A DNA stretch of 35,971 nt from an uncultured Kordiimonadaceae bacterium (GCA_937914685.1 CALDNY010000297.1:1-35971), one strand, 5' to 3'; positions 16,121 to 25,278 are shown, counted from the stretch's first letter. The notes: a model not told the origin generated them from the letters alone. A program made the numbers and translations.

Positions 16121-18172
16121 TTAATTTGCTGGATTAATTAAAATGTTACCGTAAGCATCGACCGCTGCCACATGATCACTTAAAATCAGTGTGGTCGAAT
16201 CCATTTCGGTAATGATGGCGGGTCCTGATATTTTATCACCCGACCTCAGTTTATCCCGGTCATAGACGCTGGCCTGCTTATCGCTATCGTCTATCCATAC
16301 TGTTGAATGTTCAATAAAGGCCGCTTGCGGATTACCGTCACCGCTTTCAATTTTACTGGCCTTCACATTTGCAGCCTTTCCAAGCACCGTAACCCGCAAG
16401 TTGACGAGCTCTATTGGCACATCAAGTCTGAAGGTGAAGAGCTTTTCATGTTCTTTGTGAAACGCATCAGAAAGTACGGAAAGTCCGCTAGCAGCAAAGC
16501 CATCAAGCTTGATCGGTAGAACCACCTCAAAGCCTTGACCCTGATATCGAACACCGGCTTCATATTCAACTTCCTGCTCATTTTGTGGCACACCTTGTCC
16601 AGCAAGTTCATCACTAACGTTAGATGCCATTTGTTTGAGAACAGCTTCAAGCTCCGCGCCGTCCGCCGTATCTAGCCTGCTTGAAAAACTGCGCGCCATT
16701 TCAGAACGCATCCTCGTTGTCGCGTCTCCGTAAGCACACAGCACACCTGGTGCACTTGGTATGATCACCGGCCATGATTGCGCAAGCTTACCAATGGCAT
16801 TTGCGTGCAGTGGTCCTCCACCGCCAAAAGCCATTAATGCGAAATCGCGGCTATCATAGCCCTGCTGTACAGAAACCAATCGGATCGCCCCGAACATATT
16901 CTCGTTTACAATATCGATAATGCCGGATGCAGCTTGTTTTAATCCAATGCCGAGTGCATCTGCTACTTTTTGCACTGCCACTGATGATGCATCCACATCA
17001 AGATCCATTTCACCACCAAGCAGTGACTTGGGCAGATAGCCTAGAACCACGTTGGCATCTGTCACCGTAGGAAGATCACCACCTTTACCGTAACATGCCG
17101 GTCCGGGCACCGCGCCAGCGCTTTCTGGCCCGACCCGCAGCGCTTGCGTAAGTTCAGGTACGTGGGCAATAGATCCGCCGCCGGCTCCAACGGTCTTTAC
17201 ATCAAGTGACGACGTCCTGACCGTTAAATCTCCCACTTCTGTATCACGAGTAAGGCGGGGCACACCATTTTCAATCAGCGACACATCCGTCGATGTCCCG
17301 CCCATATCGAGAGTTAGAATATTTTTAAATCCCGCGTGTTTTGCCACCCATACCGCACCGGTCACACCACCAGCAGGCCCGCTCATCAATAGCGCCACCG
17401 GCAGTTCTTCGGATTTTTCCACGGACATAAGACCGCCGTCTGAGCGAAGCAAATTAAGCTGCCCGTTCATATCCTGACCGCGAAGCTCATTCTTTAGATT
17501 GCGTACATAATTGGCCACGGTTGGACGAACTGCGGAATTTGCCACGGTTGTTAGCGCTCTCTCGTACTCTTGTTTTTCAGGAAGAATGTCAGAAGAAACA
17601 GATACCGGAATATCCGGCATTTCTTCTTTAACGATTGCCTCAACTTGTTTTTCATGAATATTATTGGCAAATGAGTTGATAAGGCAGACAGTCACCGCCT
17701 CCACATTTTCATCTCTTAAAACCTGAATTCGCTTGCGAAGGCCTTCTTCATCGAGCGCCTTCAGCACATTACCTTCTGAATCGAGGCGTTCACCTACTTC
17801 AATAGTACATTCAAGTGGCGCTAGCGGTTCCGGCTTATTCCAAATGATCCAGCCAGCGAGACCGCCCGGCACTAATGAGCGCGCCACATGAAGTACCTGA
17901 CGATATCCATCGGTTACAATCAAACCAACACGAGCAAATTTTCCTTGCAGAACTGCGTTTGTCGCCACGGTCGTACCGTGCATAAAGAATGATAGATCGG
18001 ACGGCTTTATACCGGCCATGTCACAAATTCTTTGCGTTCCACTGAGCACAGCCCGTGAAGGGTCATCAGGTGTAGACGGCACTTTACTTCGGTAAGTGCG
18101 TCCTGTTTCATCCTCTATCAGTAGCAAATCCGTGAAGGTCCCTCCCACATCTACGCCTAATCGATAATCCAT
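16121..18172 (-). CDS. hyuA: hydantoinase A/oxoprolinase family subunit (ATP-binding)
   Basis: The 683-residue protein has the N-terminal GVDVGGTFTD phosphate loop, then HGTTVATNAVLQGK. It continues with the middle segment EKQEYERALTTVANSAVRP, the second phosphate-binding motif LDMGGTSTDVSLI, and GAGGGSIA. These are the canonical features of the ATP-hydrolysing half of hydantoinase/oxoprolinase enzymes. The length is normal. Its start lies 16 bases inside the 3' end of the HMG-CoA-lyase-type gene, so translation is probably coupled. Together with HyuB it would open a lactam, hydantoin or related ring. A carboxylase role, as in acetone or acetophenone carboxylases, cannot be excluded. Confidence 0.92.
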   Translation of the reverse strand: MDYRLGVDVGGTFTDLLLIEDETGRTYRSKVPSTPDDPSRAVLSGTQRICDMAGIKPSDLSFFMHGTTVATNAVLQGKFARVGLIVTDGYRQVLHVARSLVPGGLAGWIIWNKPEPLAPLECTIEVGERLDSEGNVLKALDEEGLRKRIQVLRDENVEAVTVCLINSFANNIHEKQVEAIVKEEMPDIPVSVSSDILPEKQEYERALTTVANSAVRPTVANYVRNLKNELRGQDMNGQLNLLRSDGGLMSVEKSEELPVALLMSGPAGGVTGAVWVAKHAGFKNILTLDMGGTSTDVSLIENGVPRLTRDTEVGDLTVRTSSLDVKTVGAGGGSIAHVPELTQALRVGPESAGAVPGPACYGKGGDLPTVTDANVVLGYLPKSLLGGEMDLDVDASSVAVQKVADALGIGLKQAASGIIDIVNENMFGAIRLVSVQQGYDSRDFALMAFGGGGPLHANAIGKLAQSWPVIIPSAPGVLCAYGDATTRMRSEMARSFSSRLDTADGAELEAVLKQMASNVSDELAGQGVPQNEQEVEYEAGVRYQGQGFEVVLPIKLDGFAASGLSVLSDAFHKEHEKLFTFRLDVPIELVNLRVTVLGKAANVKASKIESGDGNPQAAFIEHSTVWIDDSDKQASVYDRDKLRSGDKISGPAIITEMDSTTLILSDHVAAVDAYGNILINPAN

Positions 18173-19101
18173 ATTCTATTCCTTGCTCTTCTTAGTTCTT
18201 GATTTATTGGCGGAAAGATGCCTGATTTTGCCACCTGTGCAGGTACAGACTTATTCAGGACGGTTTCCAGCCATAGTGATGTTTCAATAATTTTGTTAAG
18301 ATCAACACCGGTTTCGATACCGCTACGATCCAGCATATAAACCAGATCGTCCGTTGAAATATTTCCTGTTGCGTGCGGTGCAAACGGGCAACCACCGATA
18401 CCGCCAATACTGGCATCAAGCACTTCAACTCCAGCGTCGATAGCCGCGATCGCATTAGCAAAGCCGGTATTTCGACTGTTATGAAGATGACAGCGCAGCT
18501 TAATATCCGGCACTTCATTCTTGACCGCATTAATCACTTCGGTGATTTGTTTTGGAACTGCCACACCGATAGTATCAGCCAAGCCGATTTCCGATGGCCC
18601 GGCTTTTGCCACTTGTTTTGCAATATTCACCACTTGATCGGTCGAGACTTCACCTTCAAAAGGACATCCAAATGCAGCACCAATAATGATATGCGCCTGC
18701 ATATTCGCAGTGTGCGCGTCATCGGCCATTTGGTTCCATTGTTTTATGGTTTCTGCGACCTCGACACCTTGATTTCGTTTGTTGAAAGCTTCGGTCGCGA
18801 CGACGGCGCAGCCAATTTCATCAAGCTCCAATGCCCGCGCCCTCTCGAACCCACGGTAATTGAGAACCAGCCCGGTATATCGCACATCATCATGTGCAGG
18901 TAGCATCCGCACTAGTTCTTCAGCGTCCGCCATTTGCGGAACGCGTTTAGGGTTCACAAAACTTGTCACTTCGATTCGGCGAAGTCCAGCGTCAATGGCC
19001 CGCGTGATCAACGCAAGCTTGTCAGCTGTTGCAACAAACTCTTTTTCGCTTTGTAATCCGTCCCTTGCAGACACTTCAACGATTTCGATATTGGTGGTCA
19101 T
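18157..19101 (-). CDS. HMG-CoA lyase-type aldolase (HMGL-like TIM barrel)
   Basis: The 314-residue protein has all catalytic features of 3-hydroxy-3-methylglutaryl-CoA lyase. These are Arg13-Asp14 in SARDGLQ, His205 and His207 in RCHLHNS, and Cys238 in the signature GGIGGCPFAPHATGN. These enzymes cleave tertiary 3-hydroxyacyl-CoA esters into a keto acid and acetyl-CoA. The first gene of a long minus-strand operon, it is divergent from a class III CoA-transferase. The pair could activate and cleave a branched hydroxy diacid. HMG-CoA from branched-chain or terpene breakdown is the textbook substrate, but the operon suggests a relative such as citramalyl-CoA. GAGGACGG precedes the ATG. Confidence 0.88.
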   Translation of the reverse strand: MTTNIEIVEVSARDGLQSEKEFVATADKLALITRAIDAGLRRIEVTSFVNPKRVPQMADAEELVRMLPAHDDVRYTGLVLNYRGFERARALELDEIGCAVVATEAFNKRNQGVEVAETIKQWNQMADDAHTANMQAHIIIGAAFGCPFEGEVSTDQVVNIAKQVAKAGPSEIGLADTIGVAVPKQITEVINAVKNEVPDIKLRCHLHNSRNTGFANAIAAIDAGVEVLDASIGGIGGCPFAPHATGNISTDDLVYMLDRSGIETGVDLNKIIETSLWLETVLNKSVPAQVAKSGIFPPINQELRRARNRIWIID

Positions 19102-19171
19102 CCGTCCTCATACTTGCATTTAATTTATTATTGAATTTATTCTATACAAGGATGGACTATAATGGCAAGAT

Positions 19172-19187
19172 ATTATATCATTATATC
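19172..19187. promoter_or_regulatory. proposed GntR-type operator, copy 3 (ATTATA-TCAT-TATATC)
   Basis: This lies in the 118-base divergent promoter between the HMG-CoA-lyase-type gene and the CoA-transferase gene. The arms match four of six. It shares TATATCATTATA with the copy at 32838. An overlapping perfect palindrome, GATAT-T-ATATC, lies at 19169-19179. Very AT-rich sequence limits certainty. Confidence 0.4.
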
Positions 19188-19219
19188 ATTATTACTATTA
19201 AACGTGGGATTATTAAAAA

Positions 19220-20437
19220 ATGACTGACAAAAAAGATCGAAATTTTGACGGCCCATTAAACGGCGTCAGGGTCATCGAATTGGGACAATTGCTCGCTGGA
19301 CCCTTTTGTGGGCAGCTACTCGCAGATTACGGTGCAGAAGTCATTAAAGTTGAGCAGCCGGGCGTTGGCGACCCCATGCGCGTATGGGGTCGTGAAAAAT
19401 CCCACGGTAAATCATTATGGTGGCCAATCATTGCCAGAAATAAGAAATCTGTAACCCTAAATTTACGCACAGAAGAAGGTCAGCAGGTAATCCGTGATCT
19501 GGTGGCAAAGTCGGACATTCTACTTGAAAATTTCCGCCCTGGTACAATGGAACGTTGGGGGCTTGGCTATGAGGAGCTAAAAAAAATCAATCCCGGCTTG
19601 ATTATGATACGGGTGTCTGGCTACGGCCAAGACGGCCCTTATTCCAAAAAAGCCGGGTACGGCGCCATTGGTGAAGCCATGGGCGGTATGCGTTACGTGG
19701 TTGGTGACCCATCAACACCACCAAGCCGAATGGGCATATCCATTGGTGACCATTTGGCCGCAACTTTCGCTTGCCTCGGCGCGCTGGCGGCGCTCCATCA
19801 TAAAAACATGACTGGCGAAGGCCAAGTGATCGACAGTGCAATTTATGAAGCATGTCTTTCTATGATGGAAAGCCTGATCCCAGAATATACCGAAGGCGGT
19901 TACATCCGCGAACGGTCTGGCTCTATCCTACCCAAAATAGCACCGTCAAATATATATCCAACCAAAGATGAAAGTATGGTGCTTGTCGCCGCCAATCAAA
20001 ACACTGTCTTTGCCCGTCTTGCAGAAGCGATGGAGCGACCGGAACTGGCTGAAGATCCAAAATATAAAACCCATGTCGCCCGCGGAGATAATCAGGATGA
20101 GCTGGACGATATGATCGGCGAATGGACAGCAACACTAACTGCTGACGAACTCCAAGCTAAACTTGATGAATATGGCATACCACAAGGCAAGATTTACCGT
20201 GCCCCGGATATGCTTGATGATCCACATTTCAAGGCGCGTGAAGCGATTCTGAAAATTGCTCATCCACAGTTTAAAAATCTACAAATGCAAAATGTTTTTC
20301 CAAAATTCTCAAAAACACCATCCACTGTGCGTTGGACCGGCCCTGAGCTGGGTGAGCATAATGATGAAATATATAAAGGCATCCTCGACATGAGTAATGC
20401 GGACATTGACGGTTTTAAAGAACGTGAGATCATATAA
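19220..20437 (+). CDS. class III CoA-transferase (CaiB/BaiF/Frc family), first copy
   Basis: The 405-residue protein has the family N-terminus GVRVIELGQLLAGPFCGQLLADYGAEVIKVE, the RNKKSVTLNL segment, and LLENFRPGTMERWGLGYEELK. Asp177 in GISIGDHLA is at the position of the catalytic aspartate that carries the acyl anhydride. It moves CoA from a donor ester to a carboxylic acid. The gene is divergent from the HMG-CoA-lyase-type gene, as expected if its product is the substrate of that lyase. Its TAA overlaps the ATG of the next VOC gene by one base, so the plus-strand operon CoA-transferase-VOC-MFS-VOC is tight. Confidence 0.92.
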   Translation: MTDKKDRNFDGPLNGVRVIELGQLLAGPFCGQLLADYGAEVIKVEQPGVGDPMRVWGREKSHGKSLWWPIIARNKKSVTLNLRTEEGQQVIRDLVAKSDILLENFRPGTMERWGLGYEELKKINPGLIMIRVSGYGQDGPYSKKAGYGAIGEAMGGMRYVVGDPSTPPSRMGISIGDHLAATFACLGALAALHHKNMTGEGQVIDSAIYEACLSMMESLIPEYTEGGYIRERSGSILPKIAPSNIYPTKDESMVLVAANQNTVFARLAEAMERPELAEDPKYKTHVARGDNQDELDDMIGEWTATLTADELQAKLDEYGIPQGKIYRAPDMLDDPHFKAREAILKIAHPQFKNLQMQNVFPKFSKTPSTVRWTGPELGEHNDEIYKGILDMSNADIDGFKEREII

Positions 20438-20886
20438 TGAGCAAAAAAATCAATTTTCAACGGGCCAATTATGTAGTCACCAATCTTGCGCGCGCACTTA
20501 AACTGTACCGTGATGTTCTTGGATTTAAAGTAATTTTCAGCAAGGACGCCCCGGAAGATAGTTATTCATACGATGTGTTTGATATCGAACGTGGATCAGA
20601 CATGGGATTTTGCGTCCTTGGCACCGATGATGAACCTAACTGTTTGGCACTTACTGAACTTCGAGGTGCCACACTTGATCCTGTCCCGAGCCCACGGCGG
20701 GCGGCTATCGTATTGAGGCTGGAGCATTTCGATGTAGCGGTCGATGGGGCCAAAGCACTGGGACTTAAAACATATAAAGAAGACAGGCTGGAGACCAACG
20801 ACGGCCGAATTGGCAGGGAACTTGGTATCGTCGATTTTGACGGTAATCTAGTTGTGATCTATTGCATCTTGAGTGCAACAAAATAA
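20437..20886 (+). CDS. single-domain VOC protein
   Basis: The 149-residue protein has one VOC module: RANYVVTNLARALKLYRDVLGFKVIF at the start and a closing strand-turn IVDFDGNLVVIY. The usual His ligand in the first strand is Asn11. The late acidic ligand that normally follows the DPDGN-type turn is replaced by hydrophobic residues. Metal binding is thus doubtful, and a lyase or isomerase role is uncertain. It is coupled to the CoA-transferase by a one-base TAATG overlap. Confidence 0.75.
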   Translation: MSKKINFQRANYVVTNLARALKLYRDVLGFKVIFSKDAPEDSYSYDVFDIERGSDMGFCVLGTDDEPNCLALTELRGATLDPVPSPRRAAIVLRLEHFDVAVDGAKALGLKTYKEDRLETNDGRIGRELGIVDFDGNLVVIYCILSATK

Positions 20887-20909
20887 CAAAAAAACAGAGG
20901 GAAAAACAA

Positions 20910-22241
20910 ATGTCAGAAGTTACCGAAGACGAGGAGAACGGCGACTATCCGTCGAGCAGTTACGCCTGGTATGTGGTCGCGCTTTTAACAATTGGCTATA
21001 TATTATCCTTCCTTGACCGAAATATTCTCGTTCTTCTTGTGGAACCCATCAAGGCGGATTTCAATCTTTCTGATACTCAAATTGGCCTGCTTATGGGTTT
21101 GGCATTCTCAATTTTTTATGCCACCATGGGAATACCTCTTGGATGGCTCGCCGATAATATGAAAAGAAGAACACTGGTCGCTATGGGTATGTTCGTTTGG
21201 TCCGCGGCAACTTGTCTTTCTGGTTATACGAAAAGTTTTCTCAGTCTTTTTACTGCCCGGGTGGCTATTGGCGCCGGTGAAGCGACCCTCTCCCCTTGCG
21301 CCATATCACTAATTTCAGACATGTTCCCTGAAGGAAAACGAGCAAAAGCAATCGCCGTTTATTCGTGCGCGCTTTCTATCGCTGCGGCCTTTTCATTTAA
21401 ATTAGGCGCAGAAATTCTGTCATGGGCAAACACAACTGATACATCAGAAATGTTCCTGATCGGCGGTCTAAAACCCTGGCAGATTGTGTTTGTTATCGTC
21501 GGCGCTCCCGGCGTTATCCTCAGCGCACTTATGATGCTGGTTCGTGAACCAAAAAGACAAATCAAAAAAGTCGAAGGCGAAAAACCAATAAAATTCAGCA
21601 GGGCTTTTTCTTATTATAAGGAAAATACCGGTGCGTTTCTTGGCCTCAGTTTACTGGTCGGCGTTATGACGATCATTGCCTATAGTCAGGGTTTTGTCGC
21701 AGCCATGTTTGAACGGACCTGGGGCTGGACCGCTTCCGAATTTGGTTCGAGGAACTCAATCGGTCTTCTTCTTTTCGGCCCACCAACCGTTCTTTTTTCA
21801 GGCTGGCTTATCGACCGGATGCATTCAAAAGGTGTAGAGGACGCCGCATGGAAAGTCTTTAAAGTTGGTTTCTGCCTCATGGTCCCGTTAAACACCATTT
21901 ATCCGCTCATGCCAAATCCGTGGATTGCACTTTTTGTTTCCTTTTCCGGGATTATTGGCATCGCAACGGTAACAGCCGCAGGTGTTCCAGCGATCCTCAA
22001 AATTATACCAGGCAAAATTCGTGCCCAATCCATCGCTATGTACTACATGATCATAAGTCTATGCGGCCTTTTGCTTGGACCAACGACTGTTGGCATCATC
22101 AGTGACGCGTTTGGTGATCCGACGATGCTACGCTACGCGGTTGCTCTGGTACCCGCTGTGTTTGGCTCCATCGGCCTTCTCTGCCTGCCGATGATTAACC
22201 GCATTTATTTGAAACAGATCAAAAAAGAAATTACTCTATAA
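20910..22241 (+). CDS. spinster-type MFS transporter
   Basis: I choose the ATG at 20910, giving 443 residues, over an in-frame ATG at 20862. The later start follows AGAGGGAAAA and does not overlap the VOC gene. The protein has about 12 membrane segments, with ILSFLDRNILVLLVEPIKAD at the first helix and loop. The conserved MFS loop 2-3 motif appears as GWLADNMKRRTLV, and ARVAIGAGEATLSPCAISLISD lies in helix 4-5. This spinster-like branch is common in alphaproteobacterial catabolic clusters and probably moves an organic acid across the inner membrane. It sits between two VOC genes. Import versus export cannot be told. Confidence 0.9.
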   Translation: MSEVTEDEENGDYPSSSYAWYVVALLTIGYILSFLDRNILVLLVEPIKADFNLSDTQIGLLMGLAFSIFYATMGIPLGWLADNMKRRTLVAMGMFVWSAATCLSGYTKSFLSLFTARVAIGAGEATLSPCAISLISDMFPEGKRAKAIAVYSCALSIAAAFSFKLGAEILSWANTTDTSEMFLIGGLKPWQIVFVIVGAPGVILSALMMLVREPKRQIKKVEGEKPIKFSRAFSYYKENTGAFLGLSLLVGVMTIIAYSQGFVAAMFERTWGWTASEFGSRNSIGLLLFGPPTVLFSGWLIDRMHSKGVEDAAWKVFKVGFCLMVPLNTIYPLMPNPWIALFVSFSGIIGIATVTAAGVPAILKIIPGKIRAQSIAMYYMIISLCGLLLGPTTVGIISDAFGDPTMLRYAVALVPAVFGSIGLLCLPMINRIYLKQIKKEITL

Positions 22242-22257
22242 AATTAGGAAAAACCAG

Positions 22258-22716
22258 ATGACTTCAATTTTAAAACGTACCACCTTAATCGTAAGAGATA
22301 TGGAAAAATCCATTGAATTTTATAAGGGCGTACTTGGTATGACAAAATATTATGACAATCAAATCACCCTCGGCGGAGACCTTCTCCCTGCTGGAAATAA
22401 AGGTGACGTGACCCATCTAACCATGTGGAAGTGCGAAGATCCCGTGATCGGTATGATCGGTCTGCTGGAATGGCTTGACCCAGTTTGGGAAGCACCCGAA
22501 ATTTCCTATAAAGTTGGTTACGGTAACCCGGTTTTCGTTGCGGGTGTCGATGACGCTGAAGAGGTATATGAAAAAGCCAAGAAAATGGGATGCGTCATTC
22601 GTGCACCACTTTCAGAAGCAGAATACCCGGCTGCAGCAGGCGGCGTTGTCCGAGTTCGTTCTGTCGGTGTTTTTGATCCTGATGGTCACTTCTTTGAACT
22701 CAATCAAACGCTTTAA
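22258..22716 (+). CDS. single-domain VOC protein
   Basis: The 152-residue protein shows one clear VOC module: TTLIVRDMEKSIEFYKGVLGMTKYY and the closing GVFDPDGHFFELNQT, where the Glu is a typical metal ligand. The first-strand His is replaced by Thr, so the metal site would be incomplete unless it dimerises unusually. It starts 16 bases after the MFS stop. The stop is directly followed by the stop codon of the convergent polysaccharide-deacetylase-fold gene, leaving no room for a terminator between them. Confidence 0.8.
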   Translation: MTSILKRTTLIVRDMEKSIEFYKGVLGMTKYYDNQITLGGDLLPAGNKGDVTHLTMWKCEDPVIGMIGLLEWLDPVWEAPEISYKVGYGNPVFVAGVDDAEEVYEKAKKMGCVIRAPLSEAEYPAAAGGVVRVRSVGVFDPDGHFFELNQTL

Positions 22717-23634
22717 TTATTGCTGGTTCTGCCAGTGTTCGAGTATTTCACTAGCGCTGGCAGACCACACATCTTCATTGCTCATCAAATAATCTAGAAT
22801 ATCTTCAAGCACTTTTATGCGGTGCGGCTGTCCCATCATCCACGGATGAAGGGAAAGACCGAGCACCCTTCCGCCTTGCTCTTGCGCCTCAGAGATAAGC
22901 ATATCAGCTGCATCTTTAATCTGATCTGCGTATGATTGCTCTGAGTGAAGGTTTGAAAGAAGTATGAAACGATCTTCGAGCTCATTTGAAAGCGGCATAG
23001 CGATGAGTGGGCCATTACCCGTGCGAAATTCATATGGCATGTCATCATTGACCCAGTCACAGAAATATTTGACACCTGTATCCACCAGGTATTCAGGTGT
23101 CTTATCGCTTTCAAAACGGCCTGGACTAAGCCAGCCAGAAACTTCTCGCGATGAATATTCAGACAACACATCAAGGGATCTTTTGATGATATCTGCTTCA
23201 TCTTCCATGTCATTGTGATGAATGGTGTCCATATTCCAACCGTGACCCAGAAATTCTGCGCCCCGCTCTTTCAAAGCAGACATCAGGTAAGGCACTCGTT
23301 TTGTAAGCTCAGCATTCACTGCATATGTCGCCTTAACGTTATATTTATCAAACGCCTTAAGCAGTCTGTATATTCCGACACGATTTCCGTAATCACGCAG
23401 TGAATAATGGCGAAGGTCCGGATAAGGCATGGTCATACCACCCGGCGGCTTGATCGGCACTCCTTTTTGATCAAGCGGAAAAAACTGAAGGCTGACATTG
23501 ATCCACAGCGCCAGTTTCTTGCCATTTGGCCAGTTTACTGCCTTCCTATCCGTGAGCATTGACCAGTCATATCGGTCGTGATCCATACCGCGGGATCTGT
23601 GAGGATATTCAAGGTAAGATTTATCAAGAGGCAT
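22717..23634 (-). CDS. PuuE-like polysaccharide-deacetylase-fold hydrolase, copy A
   Basis: The 305-residue protein belongs to the NodB/polysaccharide-deacetylase superfamily near PuuE allantoinase, with no signal peptide. Shared marks are SLRDYGNRVGIYRLL, KERGAEFLGHGWNMDTIHH with a probable metal His, GWLSPGR, and a late LHPWMMGQPHRI. Cytoplasmic members of this branch hydrolyse cyclic amides such as allantoin rather than sugars; at least one imidase has been placed here, to my recollection. It overlaps copy B by one base and comes third in the operon after the isochorismatase-type amidase. A ring-opening role on a cyclic imide or ureide is inferred. Confidence 0.82.
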   Translation of the reverse strand: MPLDKSYLEYPHRSRGMDHDRYDWSMLTDRKAVNWPNGKKLALWINVSLQFFPLDQKGVPIKPPGGMTMPYPDLRHYSLRDYGNRVGIYRLLKAFDKYNVKATYAVNAELTKRVPYLMSALKERGAEFLGHGWNMDTIHHNDMEDEADIIKRSLDVLSEYSSREVSGWLSPGRFESDKTPEYLVDTGVKYFCDWVNDDMPYEFRTGNGPLIAMPLSNELEDRFILLSNLHSEQSYADQIKDAADMLISEAQEQGGRVLGLSLHPWMMGQPHRIKVLEDILDYLMSNEDVWSASASEILEHWQNQQ

Positions 23635-24575
23635 TATGACACCTCCTTCTTCTGTGCAATATCAGCAAGCGCAGCGTCATAGCTATTTTCAATAAAATGC
23701 TCGGCAATTTCACGGCCAGTGGTCACCCAAACATCTGAATGACCGGTGATATATTCAAGTGCTTCTTCAAAAGCTTTCAAGCGGTGCGGACAGCTGACCT
23801 GATAATTGTGGGTCGGGATACACATAACCGTGCCGTTTTCTGCGCCTTCTTCGTATAGGCGGTCAAAGTTATCTTTGATGATCTGACCGTAGCGTCTTGG
23901 CTCAATCTTATTGACCACATAAGCTATTGTATCGTTCATTTCCAATGAGTATGGGATTGAGACAAATCTTTTGCCGCTTCGCAAATGGATGGGTGTCGGC
24001 TGATCATCATGGAACAAATCACAGGTATAAATCCCACCTTCATCACCAAACAACTCTGTTCCCACTTCCGCGAATAGATCGAGCGTAAGTTCCGAATGGG
24101 AAAGTGCCGGTGCTAAATAGCCTGCACATTTTTGTCCTGTATGCTTGAATATGGTTTCCATGGCATCACGGATCATATCCCGTTCCTGCTGCTCATCCAT
24201 TCCGTATGTGTAGCGGGTGTTATAAATACCGTGACTGAAAAATTCCCAGTCGCGTTCCTTGCAAAGCTCGATAATTTCCGGGTGATGATCACAAAGGGCT
24301 GTAGAAAGAGAAATTGAGCCACGAATACCATATTTCTCAAGCAGTTTCATCTGCCGCATATGACCAACTCTATTGCCATAATCTCGGATCGAATACCCTG
24401 CTATCGCTGGACTTGGCGCTGGCCACGGTTTGCGCTGCGGGTTTTCCGGTGGGTCCAGCTCATAATATTCAATATTAGGCGCAACCCAGAAAGCCATCTT
24501 TGCACCACCAGGCCAATTAATCTTCGGACGGTTTTCATAGGGCCAGTAGTCGTAAAATCCCGGATCGTTCTTCAT
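23634..24575 (-). CDS. PuuE-like polysaccharide-deacetylase-fold hydrolase, copy B
   Basis: The 313-residue protein is a divergent paralogue of copy A. Both share the INWP(G/N)G-(A)K opening, the YS(I/L)RDYGNRVG block and the (F/L)(S/G)HG motif. Copy B has SHGIYNTRY and IPTHNYQVSCPHRL where copy A has GHGWNMDTIHH and LHPWMMGQPHRI. The metal or substrate contacts therefore differ. This suggests either two subunits of one enzyme or two specificities. It overlaps both neighbours by one base, indicating strict co-expression. There is no signal peptide, so it probably acts on a cytoplasmic cyclic amide. Confidence 0.82.
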   Translation of the reverse strand: MKNDPGFYDYWPYENRPKINWPGGAKMAFWVAPNIEYYELDPPENPQRKPWPAPSPAIAGYSIRDYGNRVGHMRQMKLLEKYGIRGSISLSTALCDHHPEIIELCKERDWEFFSHGIYNTRYTYGMDEQQERDMIRDAMETIFKHTGQKCAGYLAPALSHSELTLDLFAEVGTELFGDEGGIYTCDLFHDDQPTPIHLRSGKRFVSIPYSLEMNDTIAYVVNKIEPRRYGQIIKDNFDRLYEEGAENGTVMCIPTHNYQVSCPHRLKAFEEALEYITGHSDVWVTTGREIAEHFIENSYDAALADIAQKKEVS

Positions 24576-25237
24576 TACTGGCCATCCAAATATTCAAATA
24601 CTTCCTTCACGTCCACCACATCAGCATATTTGAGAAGCAAATCGGTTAGGTTAGCAAAATGATAGCTTTCGTGCTTATCCGCTACACATTCTTCCGGCAC
24701 GATGGTTCGGTAGCCGCGCGATAAACTATCAACGGCGGTCGCACGAATGCAACCGGATGTCGATCCACCAGTAATCACAAGTGTATCAACCTGATGCCAG
24801 ACCAGCAGGCTTTGGAGTGGCGTTTCAAAGAAAGCTGACGGCATTTTTTTCAAATAGACGGCGTCTTTTATCTGGTCGATCTCAAGCCTGTCATCAAATT
24901 CTGATCGGCGTGAACCAAATTTAATATTTTGCAGACTATCAGCCGTATCCGTTCTAGTACCCCAAATGCCAGCGTCCGATGCATCATCCATATACGCAAC
25001 ATGGGTCCAGATAACGGGCCAGTCGAGCGCGCGAAACCCGCTTGCCAGTTTATTGATATACTCCATTTGACGGGGATCGGTTTCGTATGCGGTCTTAAAC
25101 TCATTCAAACAAGTATAGGCCTTTTGCGGATCCACATTTACCAGTGCCGCTTTTTTGCCAAATCCAAATTTGGCACGTGCGGGATTAGATTTTACATCTT
25201 GAAATATTTCGCGGGCCGTTTTGTCGCTGAGTTCCAT
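24575..25237 (-). CDS. isochorismatase-family cysteine amidase (N-carbamoylsarcosine/maleamate amidase-like), copy 1
   Basis: The 220-residue protein has the full catalytic triad: Asp36 in VNVDPQKAY, Lys130 in LKKMPSAFF, and Cys163 in STSGCIRATAVDSLSRGY. The TSGCIRATAVD motif is that of the N-carbamoylsarcosine and maleamate amidase branch rather than true isochorismatases. These enzymes hydrolyse a side-chain amide or carbamoyl group. It is first in an operon with two PuuE-like hydrolases, a natural partner that would produce a half-amide. The ATG follows a strong GGAGGAG site. The Fnr-type operator at 25300-25313 and a TATAGT -10 hexamer lie upstream. Confidence 0.88.
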   Translation of the reverse strand: MELSDKTAREIFQDVKSNPARAKFGFGKKAALVNVDPQKAYTCLNEFKTAYETDPRQMEYINKLASGFRALDWPVIWTHVAYMDDASDAGIWGTRTDTADSLQNIKFGSRRSEFDDRLEIDQIKDAVYLKKMPSAFFETPLQSLLVWHQVDTLVITGGSTSGCIRATAVDSLSRGYRTIVPEECVADKHESYHFANLTDLLLKYADVVDVKEVFEYLDGQ

Positions 25238-25272
25238 TCTTGCTCCTCCAATATATACGCTTTTATCTTATA

Positions 25273-25278
25273 ACTATA
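25273..25278 (-). promoter_or_regulatory. -10 hexamer of the amidase/PuuE-like operon
   Basis: Read on the minus strand this is TATAGT, five of six to consensus. Its first base is 28.5 bases from the centre of the palindrome at 25300-25313, the same spacing as at the FAD oxidase promoter. That suits a class II activator position near -41.5. Confidence 0.45.

Noticed and set aside
18373-18903. A 176-residue plus-strand open frame
   Set aside because: It lies fully opposite the HMG-CoA-lyase-type gene, whose active-site residues are all present.
20862-20909. Longer start for the MFS transporter
   Set aside because: It would overlap the VOC gene end, and the ATG at 20910 has AGAGGGAAAA before it.
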